From Opisthorchis felineus (taxonomy: Eukaryota; Platyhelminthes; Trematoda; Opisthorchiida; Opisthorchiidae): a DNA stretch of 64,000 nucleotides. The stretch lies in assembly GCA_004794785.1 (NCBI GenBank), contig SJOL01009403.1, forward strand, positions 950,712 to 1,014,711, written 5' to 3'. The notes below the pieces were generated by a model that made no database searches, was not told the origin of the DNA, and was given only the letters and a program-made list of their open reading frames with translations. Numbering within the stretch: position 1 is the stretch's first letter; every line of letters begins with the position of its first letter. The position numbers were made by a program, and so were the translations under genes. This document shows, one piece after another, positions 26,901 through 37,000 of this stretch.

Positions 26901-27648
26901 GTAGTCCTTCTCGAACAATTGTTCAATCTTCTTAAAAAACAGTTTGCTTTGCTAATGTGTTAGAGGTGTGGTGCATACCTCTTTATTTTATCTTTCTTGT
27001 CCTTCACTGTATCTAGTTCTCTCACAGTCAAGTGTTGAATAATTCTGTGAGAAATGTCAAGTCAGAAAACTGAACAAACCGCTGCATAAGTTCATCATCA
27101 ATACAATTTAGGGAGCAAGGGCTGGCAATAATCGCATTGATGTTTTCGCAGAAGTATCGCACACATGTTTCTGTCTATAATGCGTTACAGTATACATCAA
27201 GCAGAATCAGTAAACAACGGTCTATACCAGTGACTCCATCTTGAGAAAGCTCGACGAAATTAAGATAGCCAAAATGTTGGATACGGAAATGTGACAATCT
27301 TCGAAATTATGTGGGTTTACTCGTCTTTTTACATAACACATTAGCCATTCGAAGACTTTGATATCGCAATGCACGATGATCTCCACCTCTTCCACAAACT
27401 GACCACCTTTAATCAGATAATCACGAAAGTAGCCCATCTCCGAGACTAGCAGGTCACGGTCACATACGAAATCGCGTTTCCCTGTGGGATTAAATATACG
27501 CCAATTAATTGCAGTTTTCCCACCTTCTTTTGACTCATCGCGGACGTGTATGGTCACGTTGCGTGGCTTTGCATCCACACAATCCTGATCTGTTTTTGAT
27601 TGCATCCAACTGATATAACAGTCAGAATACTGTTGCAAAACGTTAACA
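20654..27648 (-). CDS. SANBR/KIAA1841-like BTB protein, partial gene
   Basis: Partial multi-exon gene on the minus strand. The spliced product carries a BTB domain (IHV.DE, C.RDLL.SEM.YF, VHCD...F.WL..YVKR, ILISS.FLKM.SL), then a region with NAI.A.PC..NCI, DKKDK, KLF.KKIE.LF and NAAT, then ELRSWR.VYWRLW.TIN, then C.RC....EF..C.FH. This order and spacing match what I remember of vertebrate SANBR (SANT and BTB domain regulator of class switch recombination). In mammals SANBR is reported to restrain class switching, but flatworms lack that process, so its role here is unknown. The N-terminal SANT-like part, at least one exon between 26.86 and 24.69 kb, and the C-terminus are not seen. Introns are 42, 53, 35 and 32 nt, then long ones. 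No stop or frameshift breaks the exons I placed, so the gene may be functional. Confidence 0.8.
21805..23480 (+). mobile_element. LINE-A (RTE-like), 5'-truncated, with gap
   Basis: RTE-like non-LTR element, truncated at its 5' side within the RT. Visible RT motifs are [12 protein letters not shown] (about 21845), [24 protein letters not shown] (about 22137), then GRVRVYDEL and [19 protein letters not shown] (22358-22460). There is a frameshift near 21940-22020 and stops near 22215. The catalytic YADD and downstream palm are lost in the run of Ns (22521-23225). After the gap come the last codons ([16 protein letters not shown]...LPE) and a 3' UTR ending in (GAT)n near 23466-23478. It lies antisense inside an intron of the SANBR-like gene. 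Confidence 0.85.
22521..23225. other. Assembly gap (705 Ns)
   Basis: A run of 705 Ns interrupts the LINE-A RT. The family also occurs elsewhere in this window, so unresolved repeat is the likely cause. The two long open frames that appear to span it are artefacts of translating Ns. Confidence 0.98.
23481..24558. other. Intron of SANBR-like gene (minus strand)
   Basis: This lies between the LINE-A 3' tail and the donor of the YWRLW exon (GTACGT, 24558-24553). I see no coding signature on either strand. With the LINE it forms an intron of 3654 bp (20905-24558) if the model is right. Confidence 0.5.
24559..24688 (-). CDS. SANBR-like exon with YWRLW motif
   Basis: The exon encodes [16 protein letters not shown], then [11 protein letters not shown], very close to the ELKSWRDVYWRLWGTIN core that I recall from vertebrate SANBR. 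The 3' end is a clean donor (CAA|GTACGT) in phase 0. The 5' end is less sure: an acceptor GTTGCAG before 24688 leaves one base to complete a codon, which suits an upstream exon ending in phase 2. The open frame itself continues upstream into Ser-rich sequence (to 24882) that may be intronic. Confidence 0.75.
24689..26859. other. Intron(s) and unplaced exon(s)
   Basis: At least one SANBR-like exon, encoding the Cys-rich stretch after NAAT and the segment before the YWRLW exon, should lie here on the minus strand. A candidate is inside the 93-codon frame 25692-25411, where [10 protein letters not shown] and GTDAGDG precede a GTATGT donor, but alignment is weak. Another C..C motif (CWRC) lies near 26263-26252 without a usable acceptor. 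A TG/TA microsatellite is at about 25839-25856. Confidence 0.35.
26860..26946 (-). CDS. SANBR-like exon ([11 protein letters not shown])
   Basis: 87-nt exon. It follows acceptor TTAGCAAAG and ends at donor CA|GTAAGT (26859-26854). It enters with one base completing a Ser codon and encodes [15 protein letters not shown], then [10 protein letters not shown]. The vertebrate protein, as I recall, has SKLFCKKIERLF and NAATLY at the same places. It leaves two bases (phase 2) for the next exon, which I could not place. Confidence 0.8.
26947..26978 (-). other. 32-nt mini-intron
   Basis: GTATGC at the donor, TTAGCAAAG at the acceptor. Removing these 32 nt joins DKKDKIK to SKLFFKK in frame; retaining them shifts the frame. 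Very short introns are common in flatworm genes. Confidence 0.75.
26979..27044 (-). CDS. SANBR-like 66-nt exon (DKKDK)
   Basis: Micro-exon encoding [21 protein letters not shown], entering with one base that completes an Arg codon and leaving two bases. The vertebrate counterpart, from memory, reads LF..NEVDDLKDKKDKFK at this place, with the same length. Bounded by acceptor CTCACAG and donor GTATGC. Confidence 0.8.
27045..27079 (-). other. 35-nt mini-intron
   Basis: Donor GTTTGT, pyrimidine-rich interior (TTTTCTGACTTGACATTTCT), acceptor CACAG. Splicing restores the frame DELMQR to IIQHLT; unspliced, stops follow within about 20 codons. Confidence 0.75.
27080..27174 (-). CDS. SANBR-like exon (Cys-rich, post-BTB)
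   Basis: 95-nt exon in phase 0 at entry, leaving two bases. It encodes [20 protein letters not shown], then [11 protein letters not shown]. The vertebrate protein has VEQCIQYC..NMNAIVATPC..NCI at the same place (from memory). Acceptor CATTATAG, donor CG|GTTTGT. Confidence 0.82.
27175..27227 (-). other. 53-nt intron
   Basis: Donor GTATAG after the codons for MESL, acceptor ATTATAG before TETC. The intron carries an in-frame TAG immediately, so unspliced transcripts would end there. Confidence 0.75.
27228..27481 (-). CDS. SANBR-like BTB-domain exon
   Basis: 254-nt exon encoding most of the BTB domain: [59 protein letters not shown] domains mediate dimerisation or protein-protein contacts. The C.RDLL.SEM.YF and VHCD..VF.WL patterns are the features by which I recognise SANBR/KIAA1841 rather than a BTB-Kelch protein. 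Phase fits the upstream exon (two bases completing a Gly codon) and the downstream one (phase 0). Confidence 0.85.
27482..27523 (-). other. 42-nt in-frame mini-intron
   Basis: Donor GTGGGA, acceptor AATCCCACAG. Its length is a multiple of three and it has no stop, so the open frame runs through it, adding 14 residues. With it removed, the distance from IHV to CDRDLL equals that in the vertebrate protein as I recall it, which is why I call it an intron. Confidence 0.65.
27524..27648 (-). CDS. SANBR-like exon, start of BTB region
   Basis: Encodes [12 protein letters not shown], preceded by a less conserved [12 protein letters not shown] stretch. I place the 5' end after a strong polypyrimidine acceptor (TTTTTCTTTCACCTTTTCAG); two other CAG sites lie within 40 nt downstream. 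The open frame continues upstream to 27779, but that part shows no similarity and is probably intron. Confidence 0.6.
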
Positions 27649-30089
27649 CTGAAAAGGTGAAAGAAAAACTCCTCAAGAGAAGTGAAACATATTGATTTGA
27701 TAAAAGGCTTACCTTTAGGTATGTGAAAAAATATCGGAGGGATCCGGTGAACATCTGCCAAGTTAGGAATAGGTTTCAAATGAGACGAAAAAACGTATTC
27801 TGGCTAGGGCAGAAATTTGTCTCGCTGTACGGTCTGATTACTATGATAGGTCCCAGAAAATTCAGTTCTCCAGAATGCGGTTACCTCCAATCTTTAAATA
27901 GGGCACACACAAATACACTGGAGGTGGAGATTAGGTGAAACGCACCAAACCAGTACGTTTTACTTTTGACGAATCCAGTGAGAAACCTATTCTGGATTGC
28001 GACGAAGCCTACATTAAAAACACTTTCCTGAATTGTTCTACCGACAGTAGGCCAATTTTATGAGTCCACCAAAACATCGGGAGAAATCCAAGAAAACTAA
28101 CTTATTTTTTATTGTGCTGAAGAGATCTAAAAAGATGTAATCTCAGGCTCTCAGCAAACTACAAAAAAAAAACAATGGCAAAAACACTCATTCGCAAATT
28201 AGGATGGTGTTAATTGGATACTCAACTGAACCCAATCTGAATCACACGCTTATGGCATTCTTCAGCTGAATGTGCTATACAAAGGTCACCTCATGTTTCA
28301 TTTGTAACGGTATCCGAAATATTACAGCATATTTTCTTGACGGAATACAACAATAAATGCAGTTGAAGAGAGTCGTAAACGAGAGAGATTCATCTGGAGT
28401 CCGTCCAGTCTGCAACTAACACCAAATTAATTTGCAAATGACTGTAGCTCTCTAACTGCGTGCAATTTGTTTAGCAAGTTGAAAATAAGGTAGACTAAGA
28501 CGCATACTTGAGGAGCCGTAAGGTCGTGCGTTGTCACAGTTTTCAGAAACATCAAGAGGGCCAATGCTTGCTCCCAATTCCAAGGTAGGTAAAATAAATC
28601 GGTAACTGGGCTGGCAAAGTTTCGGTGAGTACTCAGACTCTTCAGTGTGAACTGAAAATAATCTCCGAAAGCCTCAGACATATAAGCCCGCATCTACTGC
28701 ACTACTCAAATAAGTAAAGTGTTTGGGAAGTCTTATTTCCATACCAACAAATCGAGAGAGTATTAGAATGTATTTCTGGTTGATTTTTGTACGTGCAGAC
28801 TATACTAAAGACAGCTAACCACTACATTTCTCTCACGACATGCTTTGGTTATCGGATCACTAAACGTCAGAATGGCCTAGCTCAAGATATTCAAGGCCCT
28901 TCAGGCTGCACTGTGCGCTCATGTAACCGGTTACCATGGCTACATCTACCACTTCACCCGTGTATGCAAAATGATCTGATTTAGCGCGGACGCAAGCCGC
29001 TCACTACATGCTTACACCAAGTGGTACACAAAAATTGCAGCCCCGCTTGCATTATTGAGTCCATCTACTAATCGACAACCCTCGGTTGTCGAACACAGAG
29101 ACAGGTAGCCCTTGAAAGCCATCCCTACTGGGTGTTGGACGTGGTAACCTTCTGCCGTTCTTGAAATTTGAATGTGAAGAGGTGCGGGTGTGTGTACTCG
29201 CTGGCTCACATGACACTCATATTTACCAGTTTGAGTATAAAATCTGTTGGTTCCTTTTCAGTAACTACTTTTCTGCATGCTGTTTTGCACAGGTCAGTCA
29301 GTCGTGCACTTTGGTTAGACTACAGTCGACTCCGAATCATAGCTCTTCGGCAACCTATTCTGTTTTATTACATTGAAGCCACCATTCGACACTGACAGAA
29401 TAATATAAAATCAGTCAATAAAACACTATTTTTTTACTAACCACTAGCCATGTCCACAGAAATTACCTTTGATGCTCATACGTGTTCAAGGAAAAAGTAC
29501 GCTTAGCGAGAGTTCCGTCTGGAAAGGATGGACTTTGTACCCAAGTTCACCATTTACCCGGATACAATTCACCGGAAGATTGAAACATCGCTGTTAACTT
29601 TTACAGACGCCCAAAGAAAATTCCGTTGTCTGCGGGTGTTTTTGGTATATTCCATACACTTTTCTGAGAAAGTAAACAGAAGAGCTGTAAGGGCGAATGA
29701 TTCCATCTTTTCCTGGGAAAACCTGGTTAACTTTCCCCGATCCTGGTCCTCCGTTCAACCAAGTACAATGCTACCACGTAAGAAGCCGAAATCATTGAGT
29801 GCAATCCGGAGTACGCACCTGTCCACGGTAGTGATAACACAATGCATACATCTCCAGATTCTGTGCGTTTCAATACTGTGAAAGCTACCCTCAAACAGAA
29901 TGTTGAAAAGCTTCACCACCGGCCACAACGCAAACGTCCTTATATATTTCGGAATCACAAAGCGTAACCAGTGTTAACACGACACATTCAAACACTCCCC
30001 AGTTGACGATAGCATATGTTCACTACGTACTTGTCGTCACGCTTACTATACTACCAAAATATATATGAATCAGGAGTAGCTTTCATTCC
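27649..30089. other. No recognisable gene; possible 5' intron
   Basis: Upstream exons of the SANBR-like gene, including a SANT-like N-terminus, would be expected here or beyond on the minus strand, but I could not find them. A perfect hairpin lies at 29072-29092. A 117-codon plus-strand frame (29528-29881) has no recognisable motif. Confidence 0.4.
29072..29092. repeat. 9-bp stem hairpin
   Basis: TCGACAACC, loop CTC, GGTTGTCGA form a perfect inverted repeat. No neighbouring gene suggests a role; chance is possible. Confidence 0.6.
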
Positions 30090-30675
30090 ACACACATCCC
30101 AACCAGACCTAAAGTTGTCACCTTGACGCGGTGGTCGGGATTGAGTGCTGCAACGGTCCCGCGGGCTGGAACTCAGTTCCACAAGATCCAACCATGCCAG
30201 GAAGGCCAAAGGGGAGCAGTCAGACCAAGAGCAACGAGACCCCAGACTACCAACAATCGTGATAAGAGGCGATCTGGGGGTGAAGTCATACTGTCATCTG
30301 CGATAGGAGTGTGAAGGCGGCAACATGCTTCCCCCAGGCGACCAGCATGTCCATATTTATGAAAGCAGCGATGCCGCCTTCCCCTGAGGAAAGACGGGTT
30401 AGAAAAGGCCGGCCCTAAAATCTGCACACTCCGATCGCCCAACAGTTGACCGTGACGCCGGCGCATTATTCAATACGGTCGAAATATTTTTAAAATCAAA
30501 CACTCTGATGCCGCTCAAAAGGCACTTGCTTTGCGCAACCGCATCAGGAGTGAGACAGTAATGCCTTATTCACTGCGCCCACAGGAAAGGCCAAACCCCC
30601 TGCAGCCGAGGTCAGACTATTAAGTCATCGGCTCCGGGCAGGGTCCCCAAAGAAAACCCTACTCTCTGCTGCCTC

Positions 30676-31660
30676 GTGGGTCAGACTTTTGAGTCAAAGG
30701 CTCATTGTGGGGTACCTCAACCAAACACCCTTCCTCGGCCCGGGCGACCGGGAAGTATCACTTGCTCGCGCAGTTCTGTGTCCGCTGATGTCCCTCCCCA
30801 ACCCCTTCCCGCCATACAAGCAAACATCACTGGGTCATTTGACTGTCAGTTATCTGACCGAAGGGCCTTATGCTCCTCGCTGCCCATTAACAATAAACAA
30901 AAAAGCACCTTTCTAAGTTCACGAGGTCCTTTCTATATGGGGGCTTTTAACGTTCGCACTCTGTGTCAAATTGGCAAACAGGCAATGCTTGCTAAAACCT
31001 TATACTCCATTAAAATTGACGTATGCCGTGTCTCCGAAACACGCATACAAGACCCAAGCGTGGTTATGCATCTCAGAACGCCAAGGATGAACTCAGCTCT
31101 TTCACAGTTCTACCTCCATGTGTCCGGTGACCCAGAAGCGATGACTCGTGGAATATATGGCGTGGGAGTTGCACTCAGCCCCAGAGCTGAACACGCTTTG
31201 CTGGATTGGATCCCAGTAAACAGTCGTCTTTGCGCCGTCCGGCTATCCAGCTCAATCATGCTCAATGCCTCTCGGCGTAAAAAGCGGTGTCTGTTTGTAC
31301 TGTCAGCTTATGCCCCAAAAGACTGCAGCTCTGATGCTTAGAAAAATAATTTCTATCGACATATATCCGAGCTTATTCGTCAAGCAAAACGCACTGACAT
31401 TGCGATGCTTGAAGGCAATATGAATGCTCAAGTAGGTCGTCTGAGCTCCTTGGAATCACATTTGGGCGGCAGATTCGGAGTCGATGCTTGCCGCACAAAC
31501 AACGGATAGCGACTCCTCCGCTTGTGTGCCGATCAAGAACTGTTTCTGGTCTGTACGAACTTTCAACATAAACGTTCGCATCGCGTAACCTGGCGGCCAT
31601 CAGCTGCAAACCAATCGTGGACCCAGTTGGTACACGCGGCCATCAGCCACCGGTGAAGAG
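30676..31660 (+). pseudogene. LINE-B endonuclease domain
   Basis: The frame opens with FNVRTLCQIGKQ at about 30946, then DVCRVSETRIQ (the catalytic Glu region of AP-type endonucleases), GVGVALSPRAEHALLDWIP, and RRCLFVLSAYAP with the spelling RRKKRCLF here. A TAG at 31341 interrupts it; the frame resumes with DIAMLEGNMNAQVGR (normally GD.NA.VG, here the Gly-Asp has become Gly-Asn, a likely loss of a catalytic Asp) and hits a second TAG near 31507. TW-type and WTQ motifs lie near 31590-31625. Confidence 0.8.
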
Positions 31661-31716
31661 CCACAATTTAAGACTGCCGTTCCTTCTGGGGCACCCAACT
31701 CGATTCCCATCACGCC

Positions 31717-33850
31717 ATGGTGCGTTCAAGCCTGACAGTTTGCTTCCCTTCAGGCCCCCGCAAGTCGGCAAGAAGCATGCTGATCCACTATTTCCGAAGA
31801 ACTACCATAGCTCAACAGCATCGTCTTGAGCTAGCCCAACAACTCTCCACAGTAAGACAACACTGTGGTGGTAGTGAGCATGTGGATGAAGAGTGGCAAA
31901 ACGTGAAAGGAGCTATGTTAGCGGCGTTCAGTGCTGTCTGTCCGACCTCTCCGATTCGACCGCAACACCACTGGATGTCGTCGAGATCGAAATCCACGAG
32001 TGATGACGGGAAATCCATACCAGCAGGCAACGAGTACGACGGCGCACGCGAATCCCTCAAACGCCAAATAGTGAAGTGCCTAAGGAAAGACCGAGAGCTC
32101 CGGCGCACATCGGAAGCTCGGGAGAAAGAGAAGGCTTTTGCTACGGGAAACAGCCGTGCCCTATATCAACCGATACGCTCCACTGGCCATAGGACAGCAA
32201 CGGTAATTGAAAAAGATGGCTCATTAATTCACTTGCAAAATCGTCGACTGGAAAGATGGGCCGAACACTTCGAAGAACAGTTCAGCTGGCCTCCTACAAC
32301 ACAGCCTGTAGAGATAGTGTATACAGACAACTTGAATGTAAACCTTGCTCGCCCTTCGGAAGAAGAAATAAAGTACGAAGTATCCGTACTAAAACGTGAG
32401 GAGGCACCAGGACCGGATGGCCTCTATCCAAAACTCTTCAAAGAAGGCAGATAATCCCTGGTGACTCATATGACAAAGCGTGTTGGTGCTATATGGAACA
32501 AAGAGAAGGGGCCTGCAGAATATGGCATATCGACAGTTATCTCCATCTTCAGAAGGGGTACGCGGACGCTGTGTGAAAACCACCGTGGCATCAGCCTGTT
32601 AGCTGTGGCATCGAAGGTGCTCTCTGGTCTTATCCTTCGAACGTTGACTGAACACGGGGAGAGACAGATCCGTGAAAACCGAAATGGGTTGCGTCCAGCA
32701 AGAAGATGCATCGACCACATCTTCACCCTCTGACTGATTCTGGAACAGCGACAGTGCTTCCAGAAACCAACAATGGATTTGTGCCTTGATCTGAAAGCTG
32801 CCTTTGACTCTGTGGACCGTCAGGCACTATGGCAGTGTCTGTGAAGCAAAGGCGTCCTCCATAAATTATGAACTCTCCTTAAGGTACTGTACGTCAAAAC
32901 CCGTGGCCGCGTGAAGGTCTAAGGGAAGCTGTCTTCGGATTTCACCTCATCAAGTGGTGTCAGACAGGGCTGTCCTCTTTCACCTTTCCTCTTCAACTTC
33001 GTCGTGGATACGATCTCTCGGGGCGTCTGCCCACAGATATTGAGTACGCAGACGACATAGCTCCTTTCCGTGGTAATGCAAACAATATTAAACAATCTAA
33101 ATAATTCCGCCTCACGGTTTGGCATGCGCCTTACACCTGCAAAGTGCAAAGTGCTATTGCAGGAATGGGTGGGCTCGAACCCTAGCCTCATGCTTGCGGA
33201 TGAGCCGATTGAGGTATTAAACAAGTTTTCTACCTGGTTAACTGTGTCAGTTCCGGTGGTCTCGCGAAAGATGATATTTTCATCCGGATTGGGAAGGCCA
33301 GAACAGCTTTTCTGAACCTGCGTCACCTTTGGCGTAGGCGTGACATCAGCTTAACAGTCAAGGGTCGAGTTTACAATGCTGCGGTGCGCTCCATATTACT
33401 ATATGGATCAGAAATCTGTCCGCTGCGCGCTGAGGACGTCAAAAGCCTTTCAATTTTCGTTCATCGATCTCTTCGAAGCATTGCCCGAGTCTGGATCAGC
33501 AATGCTGAAGTACGTCAAATGGTATTCGGAAGAAATAACTTACCCACGATAAGTGAACTGATCACACTGCATAGGTTGCGCTGGCTTGGCCACGTGCTTC
33601 GTATGCCAGTCGACCAACTTCCTTGTAGGATTCCTTTCGCACAATCATGTGAAGGGTAGAAACGAGCCAGAAGAGGTCAAACAATGACTTGGCAGCGAAC
33701 TGTGAAAGCCATTACCGGCGAACTCAGCTGTGTTGATCAATGCCGTCTTCCTGGATGGGGACCTCGAGACGGGCCACATCAATGATTAGAGGCACTGTCA
33801 GACATGACCCAGTCGCGCCCTCAATGGCGCTCATGCATCCAAGTTATTGC
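31717..33850 (+). pseudogene. LINE-B reverse transcriptase and C-terminus
   Basis: RT of RTE type. An RRLERWAEHFEEQFSWP linker is followed by EEAPGPDGLYPKLF, ENHRGISLLAVASKVLSG, LDLKAAFDSVDRQ (32790-32825), [17 protein letters not shown] and YADD (33045-33056, intact). Stops at 32454, 32733, 32842 and others and frameshifts near 33020 and 33300 break it. The C-terminal part has LLYGSE, SNAEVRQMV and RLRWLGHVLRMP, typical of flatworm RTE-like elements, followed by a W.PRD motif near 33755. Confidence 0.82.
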
Positions 33851-34064
33851 CTTCAATACATAGTTCTCTTCACAATCCCTCACTTAACAGATCACTGAGA
33901 GTCCTGTATTTACGCACCAATTTATCAGCTCCCGCCTCCAATGCGCAACTACCACACCTCCCCAAATCATCAGTGAACAAAACTGTGGCAGCTACAACCA
34001 CTGTACGACAAGTACGTGGTTCTTACAGCTGATAATGATGATGATGACACACATTCCAAGCCAG

Positions 34065-37000
34065 TGACTCACAATTTAGACCGATAGTTTTTCATACCTT
34101 GAATAATGCTACCAAAATTTTTGTTCGATAGCATTTTAAATTTCACCATTTCCTTATATATGCTTCCTCTTTCCCGTTTCGGCTGCTACCACTTGAGGTA
34201 TACTTTGAATGAAGAATATCCTTGGACTCACCCTGTTTGGCTTTAAGTTTGTAAAACTGTCTAAGACTAGCATCTGCAGCAGTAATATTTAAGTTGAACG
34301 GGAAGAGAATATTGAGGACAGAGAGTTTCAGCACGAATCTTTTTACGCATATCCACCATGCTGTATGCAGCAAGTATGACGACTCAGCTGATGGCCAAGC
34401 GCCGCAGCTGATATGGCACAAAGCTAATTATATTCATGGTTGTATGTGCGCAGAGGTGCCCAGGCCTAGAAAGGAGGATAATTAGGACCTTCAGCCAAAG
34501 TCTCTGGCCAAGTAGCATAACTTCAGGGCAGCGGTAGCTTCCGTGCAAGTTTTGAGTTCTGTTCGCCAAGCACGTCCCGACCCGCAATCTATAAAAGCCA
34601 AGAGATTGTGTAATTCCGAACTCTATACATTGATCAACATGTGACTGGATCACAGATGTGAATGAACCATCACAGGACGGTGAGGCCTACTCTGTTCGAG
34701 AGGGATTCTCAGTCAATAAAGGTAACTGCAGGTTGTGGTTGCAGTACCGCCGGCCAAGCATTGTGAGGTGTGTTTCCTGAACTGAATGTAGGACAACTTG
34801 GAGCGGGAAACAGTTATTCTTAGGGAGACCCATTTGGCTGGTGAATGCGTAGCATCAAAGTGTGGAGTATTTTTAATGAGCTGATAGATAACGAGACAGG
34901 TGCGCAGAATACCTTCGGAAGAACCAGGCGGTTGTCGTTCGTTCGAGGATCATCCTTTGTAATAAGTGGGCTGTGATGTGTACTGTGGGTAACGAAGAGG
35001 TTGAGGATAGAAAACCACGTGGCAGATGGTTGGAGATGTGATGTCCATTGTACAGAAGGGCCTTAAAGTGTGTCCCATAAAATGATGCTGCTCAGCAAAG
35101 GCGGTTGATTTTTCGTTTCTTTAATTCATATAACAGTAACTTTGGGATATGAAGACCGTTCATACTTGTTAGGCTCGGTTGTATAGCTTTGCAGACGTGG
35201 TCTGTAGGGAGTCAGGAAACGAAGTAATCCAATTAGGAACACTAAAAACTAACCTCGCACCTCCCTCAATGGACAAACTGAGTGCCTTCCCGTAGTGTTC
35301 ATCTGACTAACTTAGACTCTTAAAACAATAAGTAACTTATATCAGCTGTCTGAGAGAGCAGCCATATGTCTCCTCCAAAAAGCCGCGCGCCAGCCAGGTA
35401 CCCCAAGTCGAATGCGAAGACTGAGAACTGATCGGCTATGTGGCCAAATGATAATATTAAAAAAACTAAGATCTTGGTGACGTTGTTGAGGTTGCATATG
35501 CTGTCTCTTAGTGTGGGTGAGCAAAGATATCTGATCTTGCACAAACTATTTTACGCTGGACTGACTTCGCCGAAAAGAGGTTCATTCCAGCTGCAAATTA
35601 CCCTTACGGTGAAGATTTTGCTAGCACCAGCAGGTTGACACAGCCATCTACTAGTTGCTATTAGTATAACGCTATCTATTTTTTGGGTTCTAATAACTCC
35701 TTAGCCTTATAAAGAATCCTAGTGAATCTCCGCGGTTCTAGCATCTCCAGCAAGTGCAGAAGAAGTTCTTTCAGTCTTCATTTGTACAACAGACTCTTTT
35801 GTCTGGCGAGATATCAAAGGAACTTTCTTCGAGTCTCTTCTGAGAACAGATTCGCCTCGATTAAGTATGGATTCCATACTCCTACACAAACCTAAGGTGA
35901 GGTTGAACAAAAGAGCGTCGTTCAGTTGCGGCAGGACCGGCGGCCCACAGGAAGATACTGTATGCTTCATCTGAGACAGACCAATTCTTGGCAATTGCGT
36001 GACACAGTACGATAGATTTGTGGTCACCCGTATCCATAGACTCGAGTGACGGACAGCACACACTCATAGGATTGGTTCGTTTACATGGTTCCCCATCTAA
36101 CAGCTGTGACTAAACTTTAATGAGATGTTGCCACATTTCTTCGGTGAATATCACCGGGGTTCACTGAGTGTCATACGGGACTCATTAAGCTTGAGCTTCT
36201 CTTGTATCACAGGATGCTGCAGTGGCCGGGTGGCGCCAGGCTGACTGGCAGATTAAAAGTCGCGTAGAGAGAAAATTGTGGTAGGACCGAGCAATATCCT
36301 AGGATGGGGAGGCGAGTGTCCTGTGGTGTCCACGAGGGTAGTCGTACTAGCCACTGCTAGCAGTTGGAGGCAAGGGTGATTAGGAACTTGCAAGGTTTTG
36401 GAGGTGAGGATAAGGTCACCACGTTATTCCCTCTAAGCGACCGTGCATAGATTGACTAACCACATCTCACAGGAGTGGTCACGCATACTGCACACTAGTT
36501 TGGCATGTCCTTGATTTCGTTCCAACAGCTTGCCTCCACCCTTTAGCCGAGGGTCTCAGTCCTGAATGGTGCATTTGACGTTTCTTCGAATATAGGTTAC
36601 CAAAAAATTATGGAGTAGGGTTCTTTGAAATGGTCTGAAGGCCTGGTGTGAAAGCTCGGACAAGAGGTGCGGTTGTTCCGTAGTGCAATGGGTCCAGCTT
36701 GACTCACCGTTCAACAATCCATTCTCTCTCGCGCTCGCTTTTGACATGGTCTATCGGCCCAATAATTGGACCGAGAACTTTGGTCAGGGATGCAGCCTAC
36801 GTTGGGGTTCCAATGGGTTCCATGAGTCGTGTCATGTGTCATCCGCCGGAGGGTTTACTAGGAAGTTCCAGGCGTTGTAGAGCCAACAGGCTTACTGTCG
36901 ACTAGGTGCGAGGTTACTAAGTACCAGACGTATTTGCACGGTTCATGTCGCGGAAGTCTAGGATAATGTGGTTGCCGCGTCCAAGAAATGGATCCAGCCA

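Larger units (their letters stand above)
30109..34046 (+). mobile_element. LINE-B (RTE-like), full length with TSD
   Basis: About 3.94-kb RTE-like non-LTR retrotransposon. Order: GC-rich 5' UTR (30109-30935), apurinic-endonuclease domain (30937-31660), RT (about 32380-33100), C-terminal region (RSILLYGSE, RLRWLGHVLRMP, about 33384-33660), 3' UTR and an (ATG)n tail (34028-34046). Flanks carry a near-perfect repeat, ACACACATCCCAACCAG at 30090 and ACACACATTCCAAGCCAG at 34047, which marks the insertion. Stops at 31341, 31507, 32454 and 32733, plus frameshifts, make it inactive. The endonuclease nicks target DNA and the RT primes on it. Confidence 0.88.

Noticed and set aside
30109..30260. HDV-like self-cleaving ribozyme at the LINE-B 5' end
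   Set aside because: Some RTE elements carry one, but I could not fit the nested pseudoknot helices to this sequence.
34440..34480. SINE-like CCCAGGCCTAGAAAGG
   Set aside because: Only about 16 bp resemble the SINE body.
34990..35110. Possible LINE C-terminus (RKPRGRWLEM)
   Set aside because: Too short and isolated to assign to a family.
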